A DNA stretch of 11,574 nucleotides from Deferribacteres bacterium (GCA_013152795.1 JAADFS010000086.1:1-11574), one strand, 5' to 3'. Positions 1-6,333 are shown, counted from the stretch's first letter. Numbers and translations: made by a program. The notes: a model not told the origin generated them from the letters alone.

Positions 1-171
1 AAAACCTTTATAAAGCGATGGGATATTGGAAATAAGTCTTTATTGCAGGAAGTAACGGAGAGCGAAATTCCAAAAGACGTCAATATGCTGTGCGGAGTAT
101 TCCCTGAAGGTATCGCAGATAAAGCTTTTCCGGCAGCCTCCCTTGCCCGCAGGCGGTTAATTGATGTTTAA
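1..171 (+). CDS. 3' end of an unrecognised protein (partial)
   Basis: An open frame enters from the left edge and runs 56 codons to a TAA at 169-171. The visible tail is soluble-looking and mixed charged/hydrophobic. It contains the stretch LCGVFPEGIADKAFP and ends in a basic ARRRLIDV. I see no membrane segment, metal-binding motif or nucleotide-binding motif, and I do not recognise the family. It reads in the same direction as ffh and stops 48 bases before it, so the two could share a transcript. Being coding rests on the uninterrupted frame and protein-like composition; a 171-base open frame at an edge is only moderate evidence. Confidence 0.5.
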   Translation, partial: KTFIKRWDIGNKSLLQEVTESEIPKDVNMLCGVFPEGIADKAFPAASLARRRLIDV

Positions 172-219
172 TTAAAGAAAGGGCCGGCAGCTTACAACCG
201 GCGGCTGGTAGTATGGAAT

Positions 220-1539
220 ATGTTTGAATCACTGTCAGAAAGACTGGACGGCATCTTCAGGAAACTGAAGGGCCGCGGACTCCTGAAGGAAGAGGACGTC
301 ATTGCCGCGCTCAAAGAGGTCAGGATGGCCCTGCTCGAGGCTGACGTCAATTTCAAGGTAGTCAAGGATTTTGTCGAAAAGGTCAGGGCGAGGGCTGTAG
401 GCAAAGAGGTTATAGAGAGCATCACACCGGGCCAGCAGGTCGTAAAGATCGTAAACGATGAACTCACCGCCCTTATGGGCGGCGGGCAGAGCAGGATCAA
501 CCTTGCTCCCAATCCGCCCACGGTTATCATGCTTGTCGGCCTTCACGGCTCAGGCAAGACCACAACAGCGGCCAAACTTGCCAATAATTTCAAAAGAGAC
601 GGCAGGAGGCCCATGCTCGTGGCCCTGGACACCGGCAGGCCCGCTGCCATCGACCAGCTCAGGTCCCTCGGCTCACAGATAGACGTTCCCGTCTATGCAA
701 CCCGTCCGGGCGACAATCCCCTGACGATCTTCCCTGAGGCACTGAAAAAGGCAAACCTCGAGGGGAGGGACATTTTAATACTCGACACAGCAGGCAGACT
801 CCATATTGATGAAGAGCTGATGGCCGAGCTGGAGGGCCTGAAGAAAGAGGCACGGCCGAACGAGATACTCCTCGTCGCCGATGCCATGACAGGACAGGAT
901 GCCGTAAACATTGCGAAGTCGTTCAATGAAAGGCTCGACCTTCAGGGGGTTATCCTCACAAAGATGGACGGCGATGCGCGCGGCGGCGCGGCCCTGTCGA
1001 TCGTGGCCGTAACCGGAAAACCCGTCAAGTTTATCGGTGTGGGGGAAAAGATCGATTTCCTCGAACCCTTTCACCCCGAGAGAATGGCCTCGAGAATCCT
1101 TGGAATGGGCGATGTGGTAAGCCTTGTGGAAAAGGCCCAGCAGGCGGTCGACCTCGAGGACGCCGCAAGGCTGGGGGACAGGCTCAGGAAGGACAGGTTT
1201 ACATATGAAGATCTCAAGGACCAGATAAAACAGATCAAGAAGATGGGGCCCCTTGAAAACATCCTGAGCATGATTCCCGGTATGGGCAGGCAGCTTAAGG
1301 GGATCAACATAGACGACAAGGCCTTTGTCAAGGTCGAGGCGATAATCAACTCCATGACAATACCGGAAAGAAGGAATTATGTTGTACTCAACGGCAACCG
1401 GAAGAAGAGAATCGCCGCCGGCAGCGGGACCACGGTAGCTGATGTCAACAAGCTGGTGAAGCAGCACCTGGCAATGAAGAAGATGCTGAAAAAATTTAAA
1501 CGCGGCAAGGGGTTCGGCATGCCGCAGTTTAAATTTTAG
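220..1539 (+). CDS. ffh: Signal recognition particle GTPase Ffh (SRP54)
   Basis: Ffh binds 4.5S/SRP RNA and signal sequences on nascent membrane and secretory proteins, then docks with FtsY at the membrane; both GTPases fire together. All three domains are visible in 439 residues. The N bundle is about 1-90. The GTPase domain is about 100-295, with P-loop GLHGSGKTTT (107-116), DTGRPAAIDQL (137-147), DTAGR (189-193) and the TKMDGDARGG guanine/insertion motif (247-256). The methionine-rich M domain is about 300-439, with the RNA-binding helix-turn-helix at NRKKRIAAGSG (393-403). The start resembles E. coli Ffh (MF..L..RL) and the upstream ATG at 214 hits a stop at once, so 220 is the start; the Shine-Dalgarno is weak. 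The P-loop has His where Gln is usual (GLQG), the RNA-binding helix has Asn-Arg where Ser-Arg is usual, and a conserved Pro nearby is Tyr (387). Family assignment is certain. Confidence 0.98.
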   Translation: MFESLSERLDGIFRKLKGRGLLKEEDVIAALKEVRMALLEADVNFKVVKDFVEKVRARAVGKEVIESITPGQQVVKIVNDELTALMGGGQSRINLAPNPPTVIMLVGLHGSGKTTTAAKLANNFKRDGRRPMLVALDTGRPAAIDQLRSLGSQIDVPVYATRPGDNPLTIFPEALKKANLEGRDILILDTAGRLHIDEELMAELEGLKKEARPNEILLVADAMTGQDAVNIAKSFNERLDLQGVILTKMDGDARGGAALSIVAVTGKPVKFIGVGEKIDFLEPFHPERMASRILGMGDVVSLVEKAQQAVDLEDAARLGDRLRKDRFTYEDLKDQIKQIKKMGPLENILSMIPGMGRQLKGINIDDKAFVKVEAIINSMTIPERRNYVVLNGNRKKRIAAGSGTTVADVNKLVKQHLAMKKMLKKFKRGKGFGMPQFKF

Positions 1540-1574
1540 ACACGGGTGATGAATTGATTTTATATGCCCGGCTC

Positions 1575-1604
1575 TTGCATACTGTATCCTGAATCCTGTA
1601 TTAT
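1575..1604 (+). promoter_or_regulatory. Possible sigma-70-type promoter before rpsP
   Basis: TTGCAT at 1575-1580 is separated by 18 bases from TATTAT at 1599-1604, a five-of-six match to the -10 consensus. It lies in the 95-base gap between ffh and rpsP, where an internal promoter would let ribosomal protein expression be set apart from ffh. The -35 box matches only partly, so this is a tentative call. Confidence 0.3.
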
Positions 1605-1621
1605 TAATATCCATTGACTAC

Positions 1622-1626
1622 GGAGG
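1622..1626 (+). promoter_or_regulatory. Ribosome binding site deciding the rpsP start
   Basis: GGAGG lies 8 bases before the TTG at 1635. An in-frame TTG at 1614 lies upstream of this site, so using it would translate through the Shine-Dalgarno. The first residues after 1635 (MVKIRL) are the canonical S16 N terminus. Confidence 0.8.
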
Positions 1627-1634
1627 AAAATAAC

Positions 1635-1871
1635 TTGGTAAAGATAAGACTGACAAGAAAAGGCGCCAAAAAGAGACCTTTTTACAGGGTGATTGTGGCA
1701 GACTCAAAGAAGCGGAGAGACGGTCCTTTTCTGGAGATCATAGGAACTTATGATCCGCTGAAAGACCCTTCAGAGATAAAGATAGACACCGAAAGGGCCA
1801 GCTACTGGCTTGGTCACGGAGCCCAACCGACTCCTGCCGTGAAGAAACTTTTGAAAATATCGGGTCTGTAA
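1635..1871 (+). CDS. rpsP: 30S ribosomal protein S16
   Basis: S16 is a small primary-binding protein of the 30S subunit that stabilises 16S rRNA during assembly. The 78-residue product starts MVKIRLTRKGAKKRPFYR, the family signature, and continues with the VVADS-like segment IVADSKKRRDG and the GTYDPL motif. Length is normal for the family (about 80). I place the start at TTG 1635 because of the well-spaced GGAGG; a longer 85-residue reading from TTG 1614 adds residues not found in S16 proteins. It follows ffh by 95 bases and precedes khpA by 28 bases in the classic order. Identity is secure; the non-ATG start is inferred. Confidence 0.96.
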   Translation: MVKIRLTRKGAKKRPFYRVIVADSKKRRDGPFLEIIGTYDPLKDPSEIKIDTERASYWLGHGAQPTPAVKKLLKISGL

Positions 1872-1889
1872 AAGAGCCTGTATTCAAAT

Positions 1890-1894
1890 GGAGG
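1890..1894 (+). promoter_or_regulatory. Ribosome binding site deciding the khpA start
   Basis: GGAGG sits 5 bases before the ATG at 1900 and overlaps an earlier in-frame ATG at 1888. The Shine-Dalgarno therefore favours the downstream start, which gives the family-typical MKQLIE.. N terminus. Confidence 0.7.
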
Positions 1895-1899
1895 TGGAC

Positions 1900-2130
1900 A
1901 TGAAACAGCTAATCGAACTAATGGCGAAGTCTCTGGTGGACAAACCGGAGGAGGTTGTAGTTACCGAAGTTGACGGAGAGAGAACCACTGTATTTGAATT
2001 ACGAGTTGCTACAAGTGACCTTGGAAAGGTAATCGGCAAACAGGGCAAGACAGCGCGGGCGATGAGAACCATACTGAGCGCTGCGGGCACAAAGCTCGGC
2101 AAGCGTTGTGTCCTGGAAATCCTGGAATAA
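1900..2130 (+). CDS. khpA: KH-domain RNA-binding protein KhpA (YlqC family)
   Basis: This is a 76-residue, single KH-domain protein that binds RNA. In Firmicutes KhpA partners with KhpB/EloR and acts as a broad RNA chaperone linked to cell elongation; the role in this lineage is not established. The KH signature is the VIGKQGKTARAMRTIL segment carrying the GxxG loop (GKQG), preceded by two short beta strands. The family is almost always encoded just after rpsP, as here. The start at 1900 is preferred over the in-frame ATG at 1888 because the GGAGG lies between them. After its stop, rimM would be expected but is missing. Confidence 0.93.
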   Translation: MKQLIELMAKSLVDKPEEVVVTEVDGERTTVFELRVATSDLGKVIGKQGKTARAMRTILSAAGTKLGKRCVLEILE

Positions 2131-2235
2131 AGCCGGCAAGCCCGATACTTAATTATTAAAAATCCGATTGGCGCAGAAACAGAGGAGAAGGAGTACCGTC
2201 CTTTATCCTTATAGAATTGTCCGCTTGCCCTGAAA
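2131..2235. other. Intergenic gap where rimM is usually found
   Basis: These 105 bases separate khpA from trmD. They contain a purine-rich GAGGAGAAGGAG stretch near 2182-2193 that looks like a Shine-Dalgarno, but no ATG, GTG or TTG at usable spacing opens a frame of any length. No residue pattern of RimM (VGxIxxxxGxxGE, PRC-barrel end) is visible in any frame. It may be the scar of a lost gene or simply the trmD leader. Confidence 0.5.
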
Positions 2236-2979
2236 ATGAAATGTGATGTCCTGACGATCTTTCCCGGTATATTCGATGCCTATCTGAATGAAAGCATTCT
2301 CAAAAGGGCGCGGGAGAAAGGGCTGCTTGAGGTCAGGCTTTACAATATAAGGGATTTCACATCAGACCCGCACAGATCAGTGGATGATCATCCCTACGGC
2401 GGAGGGGCGGGCATGGTGTTCAAGCCGGAGCCGATATTCAGGGCCGTGGACTTTCTCAGGGAAGACGGCGAGCCGAGAAGGATAATTCTGCTGAGCCCGC
2501 AGGGCAGGCCTTTCAATCAGTCAACGGCGGAGGCATATGCACGGCAAACACAGAGGTTTGTGTTTATATGCGGCCGCTATGAAGGCATTGACGAGAGGGT
2601 GAAGACTCTTGTGGATGAAGAGGTCTCAATAGGAGACTATGTTATAACAGGCGGTGAGCTCGCCGCACTTGTAATAATTGATGCGGTTACAAGGCTCATT
2701 CCGGGTGCGCTCGGTGACAAGAGGTCGGCGGAGGATGAATCCTTCTCATGGGGACTGCTGGATTATCCCCATTATACAAGACCCCGGGAGTTCAGGGGCC
2801 TGCAGGTGCCGGAGGTGCTTCTCTCAGGCAATCATAAAGAGATATGGCTCTGGAGGAGAAAGCAAGCATTGAAAAAGACGCTCAGGGCAAGGCCGGATCT
2901 CCTTGAAAAGGCCGGGCTTACGGATCTGGACAGGAAATTGTTGTCGGAGATCAGGGAATCTCCTGACGGGGATGCCTGA
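2236..2979 (+). CDS. trmD: tRNA (guanine-N1)-methyltransferase TrmD
   Basis: TrmD is a homodimeric SPOUT methyltransferase. It uses S-adenosylmethionine to make m1G37 next to the anticodon, preventing +1 frameshifts. All landmarks are present in 247 residues: DVLTIFPGIF (4-13), HPYGGGAGMV (52-61), LLSPQGRPF (85-93), the knot region FICGRYEGIDERV (110-122), IGDYVITGGELA (132-143), and the C-terminal YPHYTRP (177-183) plus LLSGNHKEI (195-203). At the position of the catalytic Asp just before SF (D169 in E. coli and H. influenzae) this protein has Glu168, preceded by Asp167; acidic function is kept. No strong Shine-Dalgarno precedes the ATG. It lies 24 bases before rplS and is probably cotranscribed with it. 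Confidence 0.97.
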   Translation: MKCDVLTIFPGIFDAYLNESILKRAREKGLLEVRLYNIRDFTSDPHRSVDDHPYGGGAGMVFKPEPIFRAVDFLREDGEPRRIILLSPQGRPFNQSTAEAYARQTQRFVFICGRYEGIDERVKTLVDEEVSIGDYVITGGELAALVIIDAVTRLIPGALGDKRSAEDESFSWGLLDYPHYTRPREFRGLQVPEVLLSGNHKEIWLWRRKQALKKTLRARPDLLEKAGLTDLDRKLLSEIRESPDGDA

Positions 2980-3003
2980 CTAAATATATGTAGGAGGAGC
3001 AGA

Positions 3004-3354
3004 ATGAATGCCATTAAGGTCATAGAAGAAGGGTACAAAAAGGAAATTCCCCATTTCCGCATCGGCGATACAGTCAGTGTAAGCATGAAAATCAAGGAAG
3101 GTGAGAAAGAGAGGATTCAGACATTTACGGGTGTCGTCATCGGAAGAAGGGGCGGCGGTGTACGTGAAACATTCATGGTGCGCAAGATATCCTACGGCAT
3201 CGGTGTTGAAAAGGTCTTTCCGCTTCACTCTCCCCTGATAGAAAAGATCAAGGTTGTCAAGCAGGGAGTTGTGAGGAGGGCAAAGCTCTATTACCTGCGC
3301 GATAAGAAGGGCAAGGCCGCCAAGATAAAGGAAAAGACCTTCAACAAGAAATAA
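3004..3354 (+). CDS. rplS: 50S ribosomal protein L19
   Basis: L19 sits at the 30S-50S interface and contributes to the intersubunit bridge near the A site. The 116-residue product has the expected pattern: FRIGDTVSVSMKIKEGEKER, then QTFTGVVIGRRGGGV, ETFMVRKISYGIGVEKVFP and the basic C terminus with VVRRAKLYYLRD. Length matches the family (about 115). A clear AGGAGG lies 8-10 bases upstream of the ATG. It sits between trmD and rnhB in the standard order. Confidence 0.98.
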   Translation: MNAIKVIEEGYKKEIPHFRIGDTVSVSMKIKEGEKERIQTFTGVVIGRRGGGVRETFMVRKISYGIGVEKVFPLHSPLIEKIKVVKQGVVRRAKLYYLRDKKGKAAKIKEKTFNKK

Positions 3355-3366
3355 AATCCCTGGATA

Positions 3367-4035
3367 ATGCCGCCTGAACCCCGCAGGAGAGCCTGCCGGA
3401 AAATGCTCCATGTGCTTTTTTCACATGACGATGAAATCCGGCGGAAATATCCCGTCGTTGCCGGCCTGGATGAGGCCGGGAGGGGCCCGCTGGCAGGGCC
3501 GGTGGTTGCGGCCGCAGTAGTGCTTCCCCCAGGGCTTACAATAGAGGGACTCAGGGATTCGAAGAAGATCGCCGAAAAAGAGCGCAAAGAGGTCTTCTGG
3601 CATATTGTCCGCTGTGCCGTGGCAGTGGGTGTCGGTATAGTGACAGCGGAAGAGATAGACAGGACTAATATACTCCGGTCGACAAAGCGCGCGATGGAGA
3701 TCGCCCTGGAGGACCTGGGAATCCGTCCGGATATTTTACTGATCGACGCAGTCCAACTCCCGCATATTGATATCCCACAGCATTCAATTATCAGAGGCGA
3801 GTCCGCAAGCGCCTCCATCGCGGCAGCCTCCGTGGTCGCAAAAGTCGTCAGGGATGATATCATGTTAGACTACCACGAAAAATATCCCGCCTATAATTTT
3901 AAGGCACACAAGGGCTACTCCACGAGGCAGCACATGGAGATGCTCCGGGCTTACGGCCCCTGTCCCATCCACAGGAAGAGCTTCAGCAGGGTTATGGACG
4001 TGCAACCGTCTCTTGATTACGGGTTAAAAGATTGA
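3367..4035 (+). CDS. rnhB: Ribonuclease HII
   Basis: RNase HII cuts the RNA strand of RNA-DNA hybrids and nicks at single misincorporated ribonucleotides. The type 2 signature GLDEAGRGPLAGPVVAAAV is at 33-51 with catalytic D35 and E36 and the GRG motif (38-40). The other two acidic residues fall in LLIDAV (D127) and VVRDDIM (D163 or D164). YNFKAHKGYST (176-186) carries the tyrosine that reads the 2'-OH. Length is 222 from ATG 3367; an internal ATG at 3403 would give 210 residues and place DEAGRG about 23 residues in, which is more usual. Neither start has a convincing Shine-Dalgarno. The first codons contain a hairpin-forming 16-mer (3383-3398) that recurs at 6073-6088. yraN, a frequent downstream neighbour, is absent. 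Confidence 0.97.
   Translation: MPPEPRRRACRKMLHVLFSHDDEIRRKYPVVAGLDEAGRGPLAGPVVAAAVVLPPGLTIEGLRDSKKIAEKERKEVFWHIVRCAVAVGVGIVTAEEIDRTNILRSTKRAMEIALEDLGIRPDILLIDAVQLPHIDIPQHSIIRGESASASIAAASVVAKVVRDDIMLDYHEKYPAYNFKAHKGYSTRQHMEMLRAYGPCPIHRKSFSRVMDVQPSLDYGLKD
3383..3398. repeat. Hairpin 16-mer, first copy (inside rnhB)
   Basis: This copy is identical to 6073-6088. Here it lies between the two candidate start codons of rnhB (3367 and 3403) and would encode part of an arginine-rich N terminus. If translation really starts at 3403, the hairpin is in the untranslated leader. Confidence 0.4.
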
Positions 4036-4076
4036 GCCGGATTACCGCCTGCCAAATATAACGGTAATCCGGCTCA
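4033..4076. terminator. 15-bp perfect hairpin between convergent genes
   Basis: The arms 4033-4047 and 4062-4076 are exact reverse complements of 15 bases, with a 14-base loop. The left arm begins at the rnhB TGA stop. Read on the - strand, the stem is followed by ATCTTTTAA, a short U-rich tail, so it best serves as terminator of the beta-helix gene. On the + strand no U tract follows, so for rnhB it may act as a 3' end stabiliser or transcription barrier. A shared bidirectional role between convergent units is likely. Confidence 0.7.
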
Positions 4077-4159
4077 TGGGAGCCTGGCTGCTCTTACGGC
4101 TTAATTAGCAAAGGGCAATAATAGCCAGTAAACAGTCATGACTTCCAAAACCATCCCTT

Positions 4160-5902
4160 TCAGTAACTTGTAATCTGCCAACTGAATTCGGCGCCTCCTG
4201 TACCCGGGTCATTGTCAACATTAATATCAAAGGTGGTGGCAGTTACATTGGAAACCCAGAATTTAGATGCATTGCCCATATTGTTTGTCGGAGCTACGTT
4301 AATGTTACTGATGGAGGGGGTAATATCCAGGCCGTGACTTACGGTTATGGAATTGCTGCCCGAAACAATCACAGCCGTCCCCGCATTTTCAGTGACAAAT
4401 CCTTTGTTGTTCCTGATCGTATTGTTCGTTCCCTGAGGGTCTATGAGCGTTGCGGGATCAACCCAATCAAATATGTTGTCTGTTATCAAGTTCCACTGGG
4501 AATGGGGGTCAAGGACGATCCCGGAGTAATGCCCGGTAGATAGACCTATGCCGAATACATTCCCGCTTATTGTGACATTGTAAGGCCCCACTACTTTTGA
4601 ATCCCATTCTCTTACTTTTTCTTTCAGGTGGATTCCTATGGTATCATTACACCCTATCACGTTTCCCTGATCATCCTTCACGCAATATCCCATATACAAA
4701 AATTTATTGCCACTGATAACAATGTTGGAAACACCGCCTATCAACTTGATCCTTGTTGCTCCGGAATTGAAAATATTGCCTATAATATTGGAGCCTTCCT
4801 GTCCGATTAAGAGCCCTGTACCGCCCGGTTCGTCGAGTTCCGTAACTCCGCCAAGATTTATAAGATTACCTGTTATCATACCGCCTCCATATTCGAGGTT
4901 TATTACGGTATCTGATTTATTACTTTTACGATAAATTGTATTGTTGGCTATTATGGTTCTCCATTCAGTCTTATTGTCAACTTCTGCATCAAATAACAAT
5001 GTGCCGTCATAAACATGATTGTTTGTAATGATCACTGTGCGGAGCGGTGCTGTTATGTCACCATTGCCGTTTTCACAGAAGTGTAACTTTGAATACATAA
5101 AATTATTGCCGTCAATAATAATGTCCTCTTCACGGACACCTACCTCATGCGCGTAAACAGCATTATCCAGTTCTTCGAAGATATTGTTTTTTATTGTGAT
5201 TCTTGCTGCCGCCCCGTATATTTCAACTCCACTGTCGTTGGAATATCCCACTGAATTGATGAACTGGCTGTTTTCAACCATGCCGCCAAGCAACTTGTCG
5301 TCATAACCAGTGGCGGTCGGGCCGTCAAACTTAATTCCCCCTTTAACAAACCCTTCCATGCGCACGTTGCTTAATTTCGTATAGGAACCCTGTGTGATTA
5401 CACCGTAGTTTACCGGTGCGGCATTCTGGACCATAATCACAAAGTCTGACAGCTTGGTTCGCTTGCCGGTTATCTTGACAGCAGAATCTATGGAATAATT
5501 CTCCGTTACCGTTATCCCGAAATTTTCCAGTGTAACCCGGTTGCCGGTTATGTTGATAACGGAAGTCATGGAATTCTGCACCAGTAAACGTGTCCCCAAC
5601 CTGCCTGCTCCGACCATGGTTATGCTGTTTTTCGATATAGTGATTGGACTCGAAATGTTGTATGTACCGTCCAGTAATGCTATCTTTCCGCCTATGCCTG
5701 TAACAGCATTGATGGCATCCTGAATACACGTATCATAAGTGTTAGTACAGATATAGTCTGCTCTGGGGTTCACAGAGTCAGGGGCTGCCACTACATAAGT
5801 GACCCCTGTTGCGCCCTCTGCTGAGACGGCTCCAATCAAAACCGCCCCTACGATAGCCAATAAAACCATCTTCAGTAATTGAGATTTATTTGTTTTCACC
5901 AT
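4160..5902 (-). CDS. Secreted right-handed parallel beta-helix protein
   Basis: The 580-residue product has a clear signal peptide: basic N end, hydrophobic MVLLAIVGAVLIGAV core (12-26) and probable cleavage after VSA (28). Residues 50-100 resemble the start of pectate-lyase-3-type helices (acidic-rich lead, IQDAINAV..GGKIALLDGTY). About 100-500 carries repeated beta-helix rungs, recognisable as IxIxxNxF units: ITIKNNIF (236), IIIDGNNF (261), TIIANNTI (316), MITGNLIN (342), NIIGNIF (372), IVISGNKF (394), VTISGNVF (443), LITDNIF (472). The last 75 residues form a separate beta-sandwich-like module (VSHGLDITPS..FWVSNVTATTFDINV). No enzyme active site, LPXTG or PEP-CTERM tail is visible, so substrate and anchoring are unknown. 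Cysteine pairs C52/C59 and C407/C418 could form disulfides. The Shine-Dalgarno AAAGGAGG is very strong. A/T-rich codons unlike the neighbours suggest transfer. Polysaccharide binding or lysis, or a surface adhesin, are both possible. Confidence 0.88.
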   Translation of the reverse strand: MVKTNKSQLLKMVLLAIVGAVLIGAVSAEGATGVTYVVAAPDSVNPRADYICTNTYDTCIQDAINAVTGIGGKIALLDGTYNISSPITISKNSITMVGAGRLGTRLLVQNSMTSVINITGNRVTLENFGITVTENYSIDSAVKITGKRTKLSDFVIMVQNAAPVNYGVITQGSYTKLSNVRMEGFVKGGIKFDGPTATGYDDKLLGGMVENSQFINSVGYSNDSGVEIYGAAARITIKNNIFEELDNAVYAHEVGVREEDIIIDGNNFMYSKLHFCENGNGDITAPLRTVIITNNHVYDGTLLFDAEVDNKTEWRTIIANNTIYRKSNKSDTVINLEYGGGMITGNLINLGGVTELDEPGGTGLLIGQEGSNIIGNIFNSGATRIKLIGGVSNIVISGNKFLYMGYCVKDDQGNVIGCNDTIGIHLKEKVREWDSKVVGPYNVTISGNVFGIGLSTGHYSGIVLDPHSQWNLITDNIFDWVDPATLIDPQGTNNTIRNNKGFVTENAGTAVIVSGSNSITVSHGLDITPSISNINVAPTNNMGNASKFWVSNVTATTFDINVDNDPGTGGAEFSWQITSY

Positions 5903-5907
5903 GACTT

Positions 5908-5915
5908 CCTCCTTT
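5908..5915 (-). promoter_or_regulatory. Strong ribosome binding site of the beta-helix gene
   Basis: On the - strand AAAGGAGG lies 5 bases before the ATG at 5902. The same core with nearly the same following bases (AAAGGAGGGAGTC versus AAAGGAGGAAGTC) occurs a second time about 92 bases further upstream, at 5995-6008. Confidence 0.85.
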
Positions 5916-5973
5916 TAATTTGATATGGTTGTTTTCAGAAGTAACATAATGTGAAACGCTTTTTTGAGCAATG

Positions 5974-5991
5974 TCACAACGGCATTCCCAT
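5974..5991 (-). other. Possible 5-codon leader ORF (MGMPL)
   Basis: On the - strand AAAGGAGGG (6000-6008) is placed 8 bases before an ATG at 5991, which opens only five codons before TGA at 5974. A strong Shine-Dalgarno in front of so short a frame could mark a translated leader controlling the beta-helix gene downstream, or be a relic of a duplicated start region. An overlapping GTG reading (18 codons) ends just before the real Shine-Dalgarno. Function is speculative. Confidence 0.3.
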
Positions 5992-6033
5992 TTTCGACTC
6001 CCTCCTTTCATTGTGAATGTTTATTCATGCATT

Positions 6034-6108
6034 AACCTTACAGTGGCATTAAAATTAAAGTATCGCCGATGGGCAGGAGAGCCTGCCGCTTTGTGCAACA
6101 TTAAGGTT
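6034..6108 (-). other. Nested stem-loop in the beta-helix leader
   Basis: TAAGGTT at 6102-6108 (+ strand) is the exact complement of AACCTTA at 6034-6040. The pair encloses 61 bases that contain the perfect hairpin GGCAGG-AGAG-CCTGCC (6072-6087). Transcribed from the - strand promoter this would be a closed helix with an inner GC hairpin. It may be a leader control element, but it does not match a riboswitch class I know. Confidence 0.35.
6072..6087. repeat. Hairpin 16-mer, second copy (other copy at 3383-3398)
   Basis: GCAGGAGAGCCTGCCG occurs at 6073-6088 and, identically and in the same orientation, at 3383-3398 inside the start of rnhB. Each copy folds as a 5- to 6-bp GC stem with an AGAG tetraloop. 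Flanking bases are not shared. It resembles REP-type palindromes in form, but two copies do not define a family. Confidence 0.4.
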
Positions 6109-6234
6109 GAAAGCCATGAATAAAGCCAATAATAGATTTGTGCCTTTATTTAGTACCAGGCGGATATTATTAACGGGGACAAGGTTTGATGCCTGAGATA
6201 TGACAGCATGTCCCCCAATCTTTTCTTTCAGAGA

Positions 6235-6263
6235 TACGTACCACAAAAAGAGGCGGGTGTCAA
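6235..6263 (-). promoter_or_regulatory. Candidate promoter of the beta-helix gene
   Basis: On the - strand a perfect TTGACA (6263-6258) is followed after 17 bases by TACGTA (6240-6235), a poor -10. A GC-rich near-palindrome (6254-6271, GCGGG..CCCGC) overlaps the -35 box and could be an operator. Transcription from here gives a leader of about 325 bases. The perfect -35 and spacing support it; the -10 does not. Confidence 0.4.
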
Positions 6264-6296
6264 CCCCCGCATTAACAGCAAAACCATGCCGGGTGT

Positions 6297-6326
6297 CTTA
6301 CAATTTTTATCTCAATCATTTATAAT
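6297..6326 (+). promoter_or_regulatory. Candidate promoter of rpsO-pnp
   Basis: A perfect -10 TATAAT (6321-6326) lies 18 bases after CTTACA (6297-6302), with an alternative -35 reading TTACAA at 17 bases. The predicted start, 7-8 bases after the -10, falls at 6333-6334, exactly where the 10-bp leader stem begins. This coincidence strengthens both calls. Confidence 0.65.
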
Positions 6327-6333
6327 TTATAAA

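Noticed and set aside
183..207. GCCGG..CCGGC inverted repeat upstream of ffh
   Set aside because: It has only 5 pairs with a 10-base loop and no T tract; too weak to call a terminator or operator.
775..1614. Long - strand frame opposite ffh (about 280 codons)
   Set aside because: It is antisense to a certain Ffh gene, has His/Leu-rich composition typical of shadow frames and no family resemblance.
5541..5723. + strand frames opposite the beta-helix gene
   Set aside because: They are short, antisense and without ribosome sites; the - strand frame has a signal peptide, strong Shine-Dalgarno and repeats.
6071..6088. Cobalamin riboswitch B12-box-like sequence (CAGGAGA..CCTGCC)
   Set aside because: It differs from the B12 box by an inserted G, and the other conserved blocks (GGTG, GGGAA, AATCCC, GCCGCTGT) are not found upstream. 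The downstream gene rpsO has no link to cobalamin.
6060..6120. c-di-GMP (GEMM) riboswitch on the - strand (GCACAAAGC near a GC hairpin)
   Set aside because: The defining GGCAAACC, GAAA tetraloop and GACGCAAAGC/GCCGGGTTGCCGA blocks are missing; only a short chance resemblance remains.
6055..6246. 63-codon - strand frame upstream of the beta-helix gene
   Set aside because: No ribosome binding site precedes it and it falls within the predicted leader; the sequence does not suggest a real protein.
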